Assembly: GCA_964613695.1 (NCBI GenBank)
Contig: CAZTIR010000023.1
Span: 1 to 21,148, forward strand
Length of the DNA: 21,148 nt
Reading direction: 5' to 3'
DNA from: Pyrolobus sp964613695
Lineage (GTDB): Archaea; Thermoproteota; Thermoprotei_A; Sulfolobales; Pyrodictiaceae
How positions within the stretch are numbered: the first letter of the stretch is position 1; each line of letters begins with the position of its first letter. This document shows positions 6,820-14,508 of this stretch, in pieces. A model generated the notes under the pieces. The model was not told the DNA's origin and searched no databases. It saw nothing but the letters and a program-made list of their open reading frames with translations. Both the position numbers and the translations under genes were made by a program.

Positions 6820-7125
6820 CTAGGATACGATAATTATATTCTCCTCGGGGAAGCCCAGCTCCACCAGTATCTCCTTGACGCGATGCCGGTGATCGCCCTG
6901 CAACTCTATCCTGCCATTCTTGTAGGTGCCTCCCGTCGCAAGCCTGGATTTGAGCTCAGAGGCCAACTTCTTCAAGTCTATCTCCTTCTCGTCCAAACCC
7001 TCTATTATGGTCACAAGTCTACCATACCGGCGCTTCTCAAGCCTTATCTTGATCACTTGCTGCTCCTTCGTCAGCTGCTCGCATAGCTCGGGGGGTAGCG
7101 CTCCACACACCGAGCTTAACTCCAT
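6820..7125 (-). CDS. translation initiation factor aIF1 (SUI1 family)
   Basis: A 101-aa protein of the usual size. It has the SUI1 core: IKIRLEKRRYGRLVTIIEGL near 25-44, KSRLATGGTYKNGRIELQG near 59-77 and the C-terminal EILVELGFPEENI. aIF1 binds the small ribosomal subunit near the P site and checks start-codon selection. The first 20 residues include Cys7 and Cys15 with family-typical spacing too loose for a metal site. ATG at 7125 follows GAGGGAG and GAGGAAGGG. It diverges from rpo12, with 86 bases between the two start codons. Confidence 0.92.
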   Translation of the reverse strand: MELSSVCGALPPELCEQLTKEQQVIKIRLEKRRYGRLVTIIEGLDEKEIDLKKLASELKSRLATGGTYKNGRIELQGDHRHRVKEILVELGFPEENIIIVS

Positions 7126-7170
7126 ACTCCCTCTGACCCTTCCTCAAGGATAGGTTCACGCGGGTTAGCT

Positions 7171-7178
7171 CTTTTAAG
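7171..7178. promoter_or_regulatory. shared TATA-like box between aIF1 and rpo12
   Basis: The sequence cttttaag, flanked by agct on each side, is the only TATA-like block in the 86-base divergent spacer. Reading left it predicts a start near 7148 with a 23-base leader for aIF1; reading right it predicts a start near 7200 with a very short leader for rpo12. One nearly symmetric box may serve both directions. Confidence 0.45.
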
Positions 7179-7211
7179 CTCTACCGGCCGGGATTGTGGG
7201 AGGGTGGCAAG

Positions 7212-7430
7212 ATGTCAAGACTCTATGTGCCGAAGAGCGAGAGGAGGGTCATAGAGAAGTACGAGCCTATCGACGACCCTGATGAGATTATTTACAAGTG
7301 CCCGCGCTGTGGCGCCGAGATGAGATACACGGATCTTCAATACCTCCCCAGCATTAAGTGCATCAACTGCGGGTATAGGATATTGTATAAGGTTAGAGCG
7401 CCGGGGAGCAAGATCATAGAGGCTATTTAG
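7212..7430 (+). CDS. rpo12: DNA-directed RNA polymerase subunit P (Rpo12)
   Basis: About 72 residues. The zinc ribbon is complete: CPRC and CINC, with the typical YKCPRCGAEM and IKCINCGYRILYK blocks, ending in the short basic tail that follows it in archaeal Rpo12 (Rpb12 homologue). The subunit sits in the RNA polymerase assembly platform with Rpo3 and Rpo10. ATG at 7212 is preferred over the in-frame TTG at 7194, because GGAGG lies 8 bases upstream of the ATG. Length is slightly longer than many archaeal homologues because of an extra N-terminal segment of about 25 residues before the zinc ribbon. Its last 8 bases overlap the end of the convergent agmatinase gene. Confidence 0.93.
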   Translation: MSRLYVPKSERRVIEKYEPIDDPDEIIYKCPRCGAEMRYTDLQYLPSIKCINCGYRILYKVRAPGSKIIEAI

Positions 7431-8325
7431 CGCCCCTCAACCAGCCCGCGATAAACTCTACTATCGTCTTCGCCGCTAGCACCGAGGTTACATTCCCACA
7501 ATCGTAGGGGGGCGCGACCTCCACGACATCCATGCTTATGCTCATCCCCCTCGACGCCGCGAGCCTAGCAGCCTCGAACACGACGTCAATAACGTAACTT
7601 GTGGGTGGCCCCTCCGGCTCCGGGTTGGAGACTCCGGGAGCGGCAGAGGGGTCGAAGACATCCATGTCTAGCGTTACGTGAAGGTGGTTGCAGCCACCCT
7701 GCTCTAGTAGGCGGAGTAGGAGCGATAGCGCATCGCTTACACCCCTCTCGCTAAACTCTCTCGCATCGATAACGGGAATCCGATGAGCCTGCACGTACTC
7801 CAGCTCCTCGCGTGCAAACCCCCTCACTCCCACCTGTAGCACTGGAACCCTGAAATGCTCCACAATCCTCCGCATGAAGGTCGCGTGGCTTAGCTTATGC
7901 CCTGCATACTCGTCCCTCATGTCCATGTGCGCGTCTAGCTGTAGTATGCATGGCTTCCTCCCGCTCTCGAGAAGGCCCTGCACAACCCCGTATGTTATCG
8001 TATGCTCTCCCCCAAGCACCACGAGAGGCCTGCCATCCAAATTCTCTACTATAGAGGCTGCGATAGCCTCTAGCGCTTTCCGAAGAGGTTGCTCTACCAG
8101 CGCATCACCAGCATCATAGAATCTTACAGCCTCGTCCACATCGAGGTTGGCGCGTAGAGACCAGTACTCTATGAACGCCGATGCCTCACGTATACTACGC
8201 GGCGCGAACCGCGTTCCTGGACGGAAGCTTACCGTAGCCTCCAGGGGCGCCCCGATCACAACAACGTTGCCCTTCTCGCGGGGCCAACAGTAGCCGGAGA
8301 AACAGCCGCTCAGGTACGTGGCCAC
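7423..8325 (-). CDS. speB: agmatinase (arginase/ureohydrolase family)
   Basis: A 300-aa enzyme expected to hydrolyse agmatine to putrescine and urea, in polyamine synthesis. The binuclear manganese site is complete: GGEH at 105-108, DAHMD at 131-135 and DMD at 220-222, with the family block DPSAAPGVSNPEP just after. The late Glu of SMDVVEVAPPYD is also present. Arginase and related ureohydrolases share these residues, so the substrate rests on the lineage's known arginine-agmatine route. GTG at 8325 lies 3 bases after the stop of the DUF2175-like gene, with AAGGG before it, so the two are co-transcribed. It converges on rpo12. Confidence 0.9.
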   Translation of the reverse strand: MATYLSGCFSGYCWPREKGNVVVIGAPLEATVSFRPGTRFAPRSIREASAFIEYWSLRANLDVDEAVRFYDAGDALVEQPLRKALEAIAASIVENLDGRPLVVLGGEHTITYGVVQGLLESGRKPCILQLDAHMDMRDEYAGHKLSHATFMRRIVEHFRVPVLQVGVRGFAREELEYVQAHRIPVIDAREFSERGVSDALSLLLRLLEQGGCNHLHVTLDMDVFDPSAAPGVSNPEPEGPPTSYVIDVVFEAARLAASRGMSISMDVVEVAPPYDCGNVTSVLAAKTIVEFIAGWLRGAK

Positions 8326-8328
8326 GGA

Positions 8329-8658
8329 TTACCCTTTCTTCTCGCCAAAGACCAGCCTCTCTAATAGGTTGGATGCCTGGGCCGTGCTCTTCTCCACCTC
8401 GACGCGTATAGAGTCGAGCAGGTTGCGGACGTCCGCCGACCTGGCCATCCTCTGCGCCTCTTTCAACCGGACTATCAAGTAGTTCAAAGCCTCTATGGCG
8501 TCCATTAGGGCTAGCACGTCGGGGGACATCTTACCCTCAGAGACTATACGCTCGTAGAGGCACTCAAGATGCACGAAGCCGTCTTTGAGCACGGTGAACC
8601 TCTGACCCTCTATCACATCCTCTCCGCAGAGGACACACTTCCACTTACGCAGAGGCAT
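8329..8658 (-). CDS. small zinc-ribbon protein, DUF2175-like
   Basis: About 109 residues. The N-terminal part, WKCVLCGEDVIEGQRFTVL followed by GFVHLECLYE, has a Cys-x2-Cys, then His-x2-Cys pair that probably binds zinc. The rest is a long helix-rich tail with regular Leu/Ile spacing (IEALNYLIVRLKEAQRMA), possibly a coiled coil. The start resembles archaeal DUF2175 proteins, whose role is unknown to me. ATG at 8658 is favoured over the upstream in-frame TTG at 8670, since the conserved WKC motif begins 5 residues after the ATG. Directly upstream of agmatinase and co-transcribed with it, which hints at but does not prove a linked role. Confidence 0.72.
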   Translation of the reverse strand: MPLRKWKCVLCGEDVIEGQRFTVLKDGFVHLECLYERIVSEGKMSPDVLALMDAIEALNYLIVRLKEAQRMARSADVRNLLDSIRVEVEKSTAQASNLLERLVFGEKKG

Positions 8659-8696
8659 TGCCAGCCCCAAGCCTAGAGCGCCATCACATGAGGTTA

Positions 8697-9281
8697 TTAG
8701 GCAGATTCGTCATGGGGGAGGGGCGGCATCTCAAACACTATCTTCTCGTAGCCCGATACCCTTCTCCCCCTCCGGCCATAGATGGCCAACACGCCCGTCT
8801 CTGTAACCTCCCATTCCTCGCCACCCATATCCACCTCTACTATCCTCGTCCCCGGCGGAAACATCCAGTAGACCACGTAATCGTACTCGGCCTTCTCCGG
8901 CTCGTACCTGTTCTCGTACACGTTCCGCCCCGGGCGTATAGGAGCTGGCACGCGTATACCGAAGATTATCACCGGGCTAGCCTTACGACCCCTAAAAGCG
9001 ATGTCGACCAGCACGACCCTCGGCCTAACACGCTTGCCGTTAACCACAACCTCCTCCTCGTCGAGAAACCCCTGCATATTATAATGGAGTTTTGCAACCT
9101 CCTGTTCCAATAGACGCCTATCCCTCAGGACAGCATCATAGTATCCGAGGGGGTCGTAATACTCGAACAACAGATAGTACATGATGACGCCGGGCGCCAC
9201 GGTGAAAGTACCCTCAGCGTGAACGGGTCTAACCTGCTCGGACGCCTCGCGTAGAAACTCTTCACGAGGCCCAGGCCTCAT
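8697..9281 (-). CDS. hypothetical protein
   Basis: I do not recognise this 194-aa protein. It starts with ATG at 9281; no strong ribosome binding site precedes it, but the frame is long and clean. Residues about 30-75 are aromatic (MYYLLFEYYDPLGYYDAVL) and then acidic (GFLDEEEVVVNGKRVRPRVV); residues 75-120 look like beta strands (VVLVDIAFRGRKASPVIIFGIRVP); the end alternates short strands (WEVTETGVLAIYGRRGRRV). No membrane segment, signal peptide or Cys. The pattern suggests a soluble beta-rich domain. It stands alone: 77 bases from the ABC ATPase stop, and 38 from the DUF2175-like start. Function cannot be assigned. Confidence 0.68.
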   Translation of the reverse strand: MRPGPREEFLREASEQVRPVHAEGTFTVAPGVIMYYLLFEYYDPLGYYDAVLRDRRLLEQEVAKLHYNMQGFLDEEEVVVNGKRVRPRVVLVDIAFRGRKASPVIIFGIRVPAPIRPGRNVYENRYEPEKAEYDYVVYWMFPPGTRIVEVDMGGEEWEVTETGVLAIYGRRGRRVSGYEKIVFEMPPLPHDESA

Positions 9282-9359
9282 GACGAGCTACCACACGTAG
9301 CCTAGTCAGCCAGGCCCATTATCACCATCGGACCTTCGAGCCCTCAGCCCCGGAAGTTC

Positions 9360-10154
9360 TCATCCCCTACCAGCGGGCAGGTGGCTATCGCAGATGTGCG
9401 TGTGCGGCTCGAGCACCACAACCGCACCCCCGTATACCTTTCTCAGCTTCTCCACTGTTAGCACCTCGCGCGGCGGCCCATAAGCCACAACCCTCCTGTT
9501 AAGCAGCACAATACCCTTGGTGTACTCCAGTAGGAGTGAGGGATCGTGGCTAGTGACGACCACCAGCTTCCTCTCTGCAAGCCTACCCAACAATCTTGCT
9601 ATACCTACACGCCCGCGAGGGTCTACAGCCGAGAGGGGCTCATCCATGAGCAGTATAGGCGGGTTGTGAGCTAGCGCCCTCGCTATGAGAACTCTTTGGA
9701 GCTGGCCGCCGCTCAGCTCCGAGACCTTCTTGAACCATGCATTCTCGCCTAAGCCAACCTCCTTTAGCGCGTTTATCGCAGCCTCTCTAGCCCAGCTTGG
9801 CGTCCTTACACGAGGCCACCTCTTACGGTGGAGCATTAGAGCCGACACGACCATCTCGTAGGCGGTTATGGGGTAGCTATAACCGCTTACATGCTCGTGC
9901 TGCGGCACATACCCTATGAAACGCCCCGCACTCTCCGGCCTCCCCGTCACATCGACGCCGCTCACAATAACTTTACCCTTAACGGGTTTCACGAGACCAG
10001 CTATAGTCCGAAGAAGCGTCGTCTTCCCGGCGCCGTTGGGGCCTAGTATCTGATATAAACCAGGCCCCCTCAACTCGAGCTCTCCAACCTCGAGCACCGT
10101 CTCGCCGCGGAACACCACCACCAGATCCTCTACGCGTATAAATGCGGTGACCAC
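9360..10154 (-). CDS. ABC transporter ATP-binding protein, zinc/manganese (ZnuC/MntB) type
   Basis: About 264 residues with all ABC motifs: Walker A GPNGAGKTT (38-46), Q-loop YVPQHEH, signature LSGGQ (147-151), Walker B ILLMDEP (167-173) and the switch His in TSHDP. The block preceding the signature and the His-rich end (EPHTHICDSH, 249-258) fit the metal-chelate uptake branch rather than the amino acid branch nearby. ABC ATPases of this kind work with a membrane permease and a metal-binding protein; neither is next to it. GTG at 10154 has GGGG 6 bases upstream; GTG at 10172 is a longer in-frame choice. A TATA-like GGATAAAAGG at 10184-10193 suggests its own promoter, but co-transcription with the upstream gene is possible. 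Confidence 0.85.
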   Translation of the reverse strand: MVTAFIRVEDLVVVFRGETVLEVGELELRGPGLYQILGPNGAGKTTLLRTIAGLVKPVKGKVIVSGVDVTGRPESAGRFIGYVPQHEHVSGYSYPITAYEMVVSALMLHRKRWPRVRTPSWAREAAINALKEVGLGENAWFKKVSELSGGQLQRVLIARALAHNPPILLMDEPLSAVDPRGRVGIARLLGRLAERKLVVVTSHDPSLLLEYTKGIVLLNRRVVAYGPPREVLTVEKLRKVYGGAVVVLEPHTHICDSHLPAGRG

Positions 10155-10190
10155 CGCGAACCCCGTGCACACTTAATCCAGTTTACCCTT

Positions 10191-11012
10191 TTATCCGTGC
10201 ACATTCCACAACCCGAGAGACTCTAGTAAACGCAACGTCCTTCTCCTAGCTCCGCCGCCCTCCACGACTATAGTATCGGGTTGCATGAGCGACAGAGCCT
10301 TGTAGCCCAGCTTCTCCGCCACACGCCTAGCATCAAGCGTTACACCACCAACACAAACCCAGCCGATAACCTCGCCCTCGAGGTACAACGCTAGAGTCTC
10401 GGCGGCATCACGATAATCTAGGATGCTTAGCTTAGCTTCTGGCCGTGCCTCCAAGACACTTGTTCTAAGCAGCCTCTCGAACCAGTTGAGCCTCTCCGGC
10501 CTCCCACTAACAACACAACCCTCGACATGGATTAGCGGCGGTATAGTAACGACTAGGAGCGAGTCGAGGCGACTAGAGAGGAGGATAGCAGCGCTAAGGG
10601 GGATGGAATACTCGTAGACGGGTGGAGGTACTTTAGGCAACACGCCGCACTCAACACGTTCACTGCTCCACGCATAGGCGCCAGCGGGAACAGTTACAAC
10701 GATACGCTCTACACTCGATGATAGAGCGTCAAGAGCATACCCTACAACAACCCTGCCCCAATCGTTACAGGCGCCCGCATCCCAAGGGTCGAGTGCGAGT
10801 AGGAGAGCTTCACACCTCCTTAGTAGCCTTGACAAAGGCTTCGAGGAAGGCGGCGCATCCACTAGCCTAATCTTCTCCGGGACTCGCACATCCTCGAGGA
10901 TCGGCGAACAGCGCCCATAAGAGTCGAAGATCACGACATCATGCCCGAGAGACGCTAATACATTAGCGGCCGCCAGCGCCAACGCGCCAAGAGGCGCTAT
11001 ACACGCTCTCAT
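10191..11012 (-). CDS. Rossmann-fold protein, possibly a divergent extended SDR / epimerase-like protein
   Basis: A 273-aa protein. The start, APLGALALAAANVLASLGHDVVIFDSYG, has the strand-helix-strand and acidic end of a Rossmann nucleotide site, but the usual GxxGxxG is replaced (only one Gly remains). Near residues 200-235, LDYRDAAETLALYLEGEVIGWVCVGGVT resembles the C-terminal pattern of NAD-dependent epimerases and sugar-nucleotide reductases. The active-site YxxxK is not evident. It may therefore be a degenerate or non-catalytic member; the family call is tentative. ATG at 11012 follows GAGGG at 7 bases. It lies 12 bases after the upstream 137-aa gene's stop, in the same minus-strand run as the Liv genes. 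Confidence 0.6.
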   Translation of the reverse strand: MRACIAPLGALALAAANVLASLGHDVVIFDSYGRCSPILEDVRVPEKIRLVDAPPSSKPLSRLLRRCEALLLALDPWDAGACNDWGRVVVGYALDALSSSVERIVVTVPAGAYAWSSERVECGVLPKVPPPVYEYSIPLSAAILLSSRLDSLLVVTIPPLIHVEGCVVSGRPERLNWFERLLRTSVLEARPEAKLSILDYRDAAETLALYLEGEVIGWVCVGGVTLDARRVAEKLGYKALSLMQPDTIVVEGGGARRRTLRLLESLGLWNVHG

Positions 11013-11024
11013 CGCAAAACCCTC

Positions 11025-11438
11025 TTAGTCGAGATTGTCGGGGAAGAAGCGCGGCGCCTCAGCCAAGTCGATAATGGGTACAGCAACCCAACCAGGCCTA
11101 GTAGACTCTGAGAGCTCTACATGCTCGCCCTGCTCGTCAAGCTTCACTAGGAGATAGTGCTTCTTCTCCTCGCCCTCCCCGCCCTCCCTAGAGCAGTAGT
11201 AGAGCAGGGGTAGGCCATAGAGGTCGTAATAGTCGCGCAGCAACGCAACCAAGCCGTAGTAGAGGCGGCCGCTCTTCCTAAACCTTACTATGTACGTGCT
11301 CTGACCCAGAGCTATTATCGTGGCTGCCATGCGCGCAATATCGCGTATAGAGGAGACCTTGACTGGGACAAGCTTCTCGCGAAGACCGATTTTCTCGCTC
11401 AAGACCAGCCCCGGGTGTGAGAAAAGCCCAGAATACAT
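11025..11438 (-). CDS. hypothetical protein downstream of livF
   Basis: I do not recognise this 137-aa protein. It begins with ATG at 11438, 4 bases after livF's stop, with GTGAG close before it, so it is probably co-transcribed with the transporter. The middle (IRDIARMAATIIALGQSTYIVRFRKSGRLYYGLVALL) looks like a helix then a strand pair; it is followed by a Tyr-rich stretch (RDYYDLYGLPLLYYC) and an acidic loop with alternating Gly/Glu. No membrane helix or signal peptide. Context suggests a role linked to amino acid uptake or only shared transcription; sequence alone says nothing more. Confidence 0.68.
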   Translation of the reverse strand: MYSGLFSHPGLVLSEKIGLREKLVPVKVSSIRDIARMAATIIALGQSTYIVRFRKSGRLYYGLVALLRDYYDLYGLPLLYYCSREGGEGEEKKHYLLVKLDEQGEHVELSESTRPGWVAVPIIDLAEAPRFFPDNLD

Positions 11439-11442
11439 AAAC

Positions 11443-12219
11443 TCACTTCAATAGCCCCAGGTATAGCTTGCCTAGCTCGGGGTGTGCCAGAATCTCCTCA
11501 GTCCTACCCTCGTAAGCCACCCTCCCCTGAACCAGGATATAGCCGCGATCGCCTATCTCGAGGGCACGCTTAGCATTCTGCTCCACGAGCAACACTGTTA
11601 TACCCGAATCGGCTATCTTCCTAACAATCTCTAGAACCTCCTCTGCCACCTTAGGCGCGAGCGCAGCCGTAGGCTCATCCAAGAGCATTACACGAGGCTC
11701 CGTTAGCAGAGCCTTAGCTATCGCTAGCATCTGCCTCTCGCCCCCGGATAGGGTTCCCGCGCGTTGTTTGAACCGCTCCCTAAGCCTCGGGAACATCTCG
11801 AGAACCTCGCTCAACTTGGCTTTGAATGCCGACTCGGGATCGCGTCTAGCCTTCTCGCCAAGCTCGCCCCTCTTAGCACGAGCCTTGAACACGATATACG
11901 ATAGCTTGAGGTTCTCCTCGACTGTAAGAGTTGGGAAGACATTACCCGTCTGGAAGACATAGGCCATGCCGAGGTAGGGCTTCTTATTGGGAGGCACTCT
12001 TGTGACGTCACGCTCCCCGACGATAATACGTCCCCTGTATATCCTGGTGAAGCCGAATATAGTCTTCAAGAGCGTCGATTTACCACTACCATTAGGCCCT
12101 ACTATGACCACGAGCTCGCCGGGCTCAGCTCTCACACTAACCCCGTGGAGTATCTCAAGCTTACCATACCCGGCATAGACGTCCTCAACACGAATTGGTA
12201 GGCCTCGCGCCTCCCCCAC
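11443..12219 (-). CDS. livF: branched-chain amino acid ABC transporter ATP-binding protein LivF
   Basis: A 258-aa ATPase. Motifs: Walker A GPNGSGKST (41-49), Q-loop VFQTGNVFP near 88-96, signature LSGGERQ (157-163), Walker B VMLLDEP (177-183), D-loop and the switch VEQNAKRALEI, which is a LivF hallmark. An insert of about 20 charged residues (about 112-133) separates the Q-loop from the signature domain. It pairs with LivG on the cytoplasmic face of the LivHM channel. The start is GTG at 12219, 56 bases after the livG stop. Substrates of this family include Leu, Ile, Val, other amino acids, urea and amides, so specificity is inferred. Confidence 0.92.
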   Translation of the reverse strand: MGEARGLPIRVEDVYAGYGKLEILHGVSVRAEPGELVVIVGPNGSGKSTLLKTIFGFTRIYRGRIIVGERDVTRVPPNKKPYLGMAYVFQTGNVFPTLTVEENLKLSYIVFKARAKRGELGEKARRDPESAFKAKLSEVLEMFPRLRERFKQRAGTLSGGERQMLAIAKALLTEPRVMLLDEPTAALAPKVAEEVLEIVRKIADSGITVLLVEQNAKRALEIGDRGYILVQGRVAYEGRTEEILAHPELGKLYLGLLK

Positions 12220-12275
12220 GCGCCGACCCGATAACCAACGGTTAACCCACTCGCTAATCTCATTTCAAGAGCTTC

Positions 12276-13130
12276 TCACCCGCCTAGATACACCTCGGCT
12301 ACTACAGGGTTCTCGGCCACCTCTGCTGGCTTACCCTCCGCGATTATCCTACCCTGGTGCATCACGTACACGTAGTCAACATAATCGAAGAGTATCTCCA
12401 GTCTATGCTCTATAATGAGGAACGTTATACCCTCACTATCGCGGAGCCTCACGATACCCTCGAAAATCTGGCGTGCGAGCGTCGGGTTGACTCCAGCGGC
12501 GGGCTCGTCGAGCAGGAGCATCTTCGGCTTAGCCACGAGAGAACGGCCGAGCTCCGCAAGCTTCATCTGGCCGCCACTTATAGCATCAGCATAATTACCG
12601 GCTACCGGCGTCAAGCCCACAAACTCGATAGTATCGAGGCTCTTCTCGCCCGTCTGGAGCTCAAAGGGAATCCAACTAGGCCAGATTATTGCACGCGATG
12701 CCCTCTCGCCAGGATGCCCCTTCACCCCCGCCGCAACATTCTCGTAGACGGTCAGGCTTCTCCAGAGGCGCGGCGTCTGGAAGGTTCTCACCAAGCCAAG
12801 CTCGTATATCTTGTGTGGAGGGAGGCCGTCAATGCGCTTACCGTCAAACCACACTTGGCCAGCATCAGGCTTATAGTAACCGGCTATAACGTTAAACAGG
12901 GTGGTCTTGCCGGAGCCGTTAGGACCTATCAACCCGACTATACTACCCCGCTCGACGCGAAGAGTCACACCATCAACAGCACGAACACCACCGAAATACT
13001 TCTTAACGTCAACGACACACAGTATATACTGCCTAGGGTTGCAAGGAGGCCTAGACTCGTGCCTCCTAGCAGCACCTAGGAGGCGAGATAACCCCTTCCC
13101 GATAACATCCAGGACTCCGGCAGACACCAT
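12276..13130 (-). CDS. livG: branched-chain amino acid ABC transporter ATP-binding protein LivG
   Basis: A 284-aa ATPase with Walker A GPNGSGKTT (69-77), Q-loop VRTFQTPRLW near 114-123, signature ISGGQMK (184-190), Walker B MLLLDEP (204-210) and the LivG-type switch IIEHRLEILFDYVD. The AGVNPTLAR sequence after Walker B is typical. About 35 extra N-terminal residues precede the ABC domain; ATG at 13130 has GGGG about 10 bases upstream, so I accept it. It forms a heterodimer with LivF. An AT-rich TATA-like block lies in the 66-base spacer upstream, so LivG and LivF may be made from a second promoter. Confidence 0.92.
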   Translation of the reverse strand: MVSAGVLDVIGKGLSRLLGAARRHESRPPCNPRQYILCVVDVKKYFGGVRAVDGVTLRVERGSIVGLIGPNGSGKTTLFNVIAGYYKPDAGQVWFDGKRIDGLPPHKIYELGLVRTFQTPRLWRSLTVYENVAAGVKGHPGERASRAIIWPSWIPFELQTGEKSLDTIEFVGLTPVAGNYADAISGGQMKLAELGRSLVAKPKMLLLDEPAAGVNPTLARQIFEGIVRLRDSEGITFLIIEHRLEILFDYVDYVYVMHQGRIIAEGKPAEVAENPVVAEVYLGG

Positions 13131-13163
13131 AACCTATTATCCCCGTTACACCAGAATCTCGAG

Positions 13164-13172
13164 CTTTAAATA
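13164..13172 (-). promoter_or_regulatory. candidate internal TATA box before livG
   Basis: The minus-strand TATTTAAAG in the spacer between livM and livG would start transcription near 13141, giving a leader of about 10 bases. Pattern only. Confidence 0.35.
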
Positions 13173-13196
13173 GCTGGGGGGTGAGGAGGTACTTTT

Positions 13197-14477
13197 CTAC
13201 CGAGATTGTGAGGAGCGCTTGCCGCGCCGACCCCCCGCAACCCTAGTAACACTCTTCACGAGCACCATATAGAGCGATTTCACGTTCTTCGGCAGATAGC
13301 CCATCCTCTCCTCGAACACGACCCATATGGGGGTTCTAACAGGCTTCTCTGGTAGTAGCCCCTGAGGCCTCACAAACAGTACTATGATTATGAGGATGCC
13401 TATCAACAGGTTAGCTGCTAGGCCTTGGATCTGCTGCACTACACTCGTGCCAATGCCTAGGGCTGTCAACAAGTCGCCTATGATAGTCTGGGAGGCTTGG
13501 TATAGGAAGTCAAATAGTATGGTGCCGAGCACCACACCTAGATTATTGCCTATGCCCCCGAGGAGCATCATAGCTATCCATATGAATGTCATGTCTAGCT
13601 TGAAGAAGTCTGGGTGGATACTACCAACATATACGAGTATGTATAGTGCCCCGCCCATAGCGGCCCACACGCTAGATAATATTATCACTAGTAGGCGCGT
13701 GCGCGCAACATTCTTTCCGAGCGCCTCGGCGGCAATCTCATCATCCCTTATAGCCCTAAGCATGCGGCCGAAGGGCGTATTGAGGAGAATCTCGGCAAAG
13801 AATAGCGAGATTATCGCTGCTAGCGCGAGTATACCCAGGCGCGCCAGGTCGGCATTCTTCCCGAATACTGTGACGAACGCGCCAGTCTGTATCAGTATGC
13901 CAAAGGTGCCGCCTATAAGTGGCGGGAAGTAAGTGTAAACCATCCACATGAGGAAGCTAGCCATTAGCAACACTATAGCTAGGTAATCCTCGCGCAGCCT
14001 CACAACCGGGTATGCCACGATAAGCGCGAAAAGCCCGCCTAGGAGCGCTGCAAGTAGCAAGGATAAGCCGAGGAGCATGAAGTAGTATTGGGGCAGCGCT
14101 TGCAAGAGAGGCACAACATGCTGTGTCATGATGAGAGTGTAGTCGTAGGTCCCGGGGGCTAACCCGTGTTTCAAAGCCTCTTTCAACGCCTTAACATGCT
14201 CTATTATCTCCACAGCCTTCTCGCCACTAATGCCGCTAGCCGCTAGCTGCGATGGCGTTATAGACGCTAGCATCGGGACGATCACGTAGTTCAGCGTTAG
14301 TGCCGCTGCGAGACCACCCATCGATACGAATGCTACTTTACCAAAGTTGGGTATACCCGCCCAGCCATACTCGAGGTTCAGGCTAAGAACTATGATTGAG
14401 AACGCCGCTACCTCCATCCAGAAGTATATACTGCCGAAGATGCTGAGCACCCTGATAATCTCTCCGAGTATGTCCAC
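13197..14477 (-). CDS. livM: branched-chain amino acid ABC transporter permease LivM
   Basis: A 426-aa membrane protein with about nine to ten hydrophobic segments. The cytoplasmic coupling loop GRMLRAIRDDEIAAEALG and the end FVRPQGLLPEKP are diagnostic for LivM. Between the early membrane helices (about residues 73-125) lies an outside loop with a charged helix (VEIIEHVKALKEALKHGL), larger than in bacterial LivM. A basic tail of about 45 residues ends in GGRRGKRSSQSR. GTG at 14477 has GGGGGAAGAG before it. It forms the channel together with LivH. Its neighbours livH (31 bases upstream) and livG complete the system. Confidence 0.92.
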   Translation of the reverse strand: MDILGEIIRVLSIFGSIYFWMEVAAFSIIVLSLNLEYGWAGIPNFGKVAFVSMGGLAAALTLNYVIVPMLASITPSQLAASGISGEKAVEIIEHVKALKEALKHGLAPGTYDYTLIMTQHVVPLLQALPQYYFMLLGLSLLLAALLGGLFALIVAYPVVRLREDYLAIVLLMASFLMWMVYTYFPPLIGGTFGILIQTGAFVTVFGKNADLARLGILALAAIISLFFAEILLNTPFGRMLRAIRDDEIAAEALGKNVARTRLLVIILSSVWAAMGGALYILVYVGSIHPDFFKLDMTFIWIAMMLLGGIGNNLGVVLGTILFDFLYQASQTIIGDLLTALGIGTSVVQQIQGLAANLLIGILIIIVLFVRPQGLLPEKPVRTPIWVVFEERMGYLPKNVKSLYMVLVKSVTRVAGGRRGKRSSQSR

Positions 14478-14508
14478 CTCTTCCCCCAGCGCCTCAAGAA
14501 GCCAGCCT

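Noticed and set aside
12357..13079. 240-residue open frame on the plus strand opposite livG
   Set aside because: Long only because of base composition opposite an ABC ATPase gene. It has no coherent domain, and livG carries all Walker and signature motifs.
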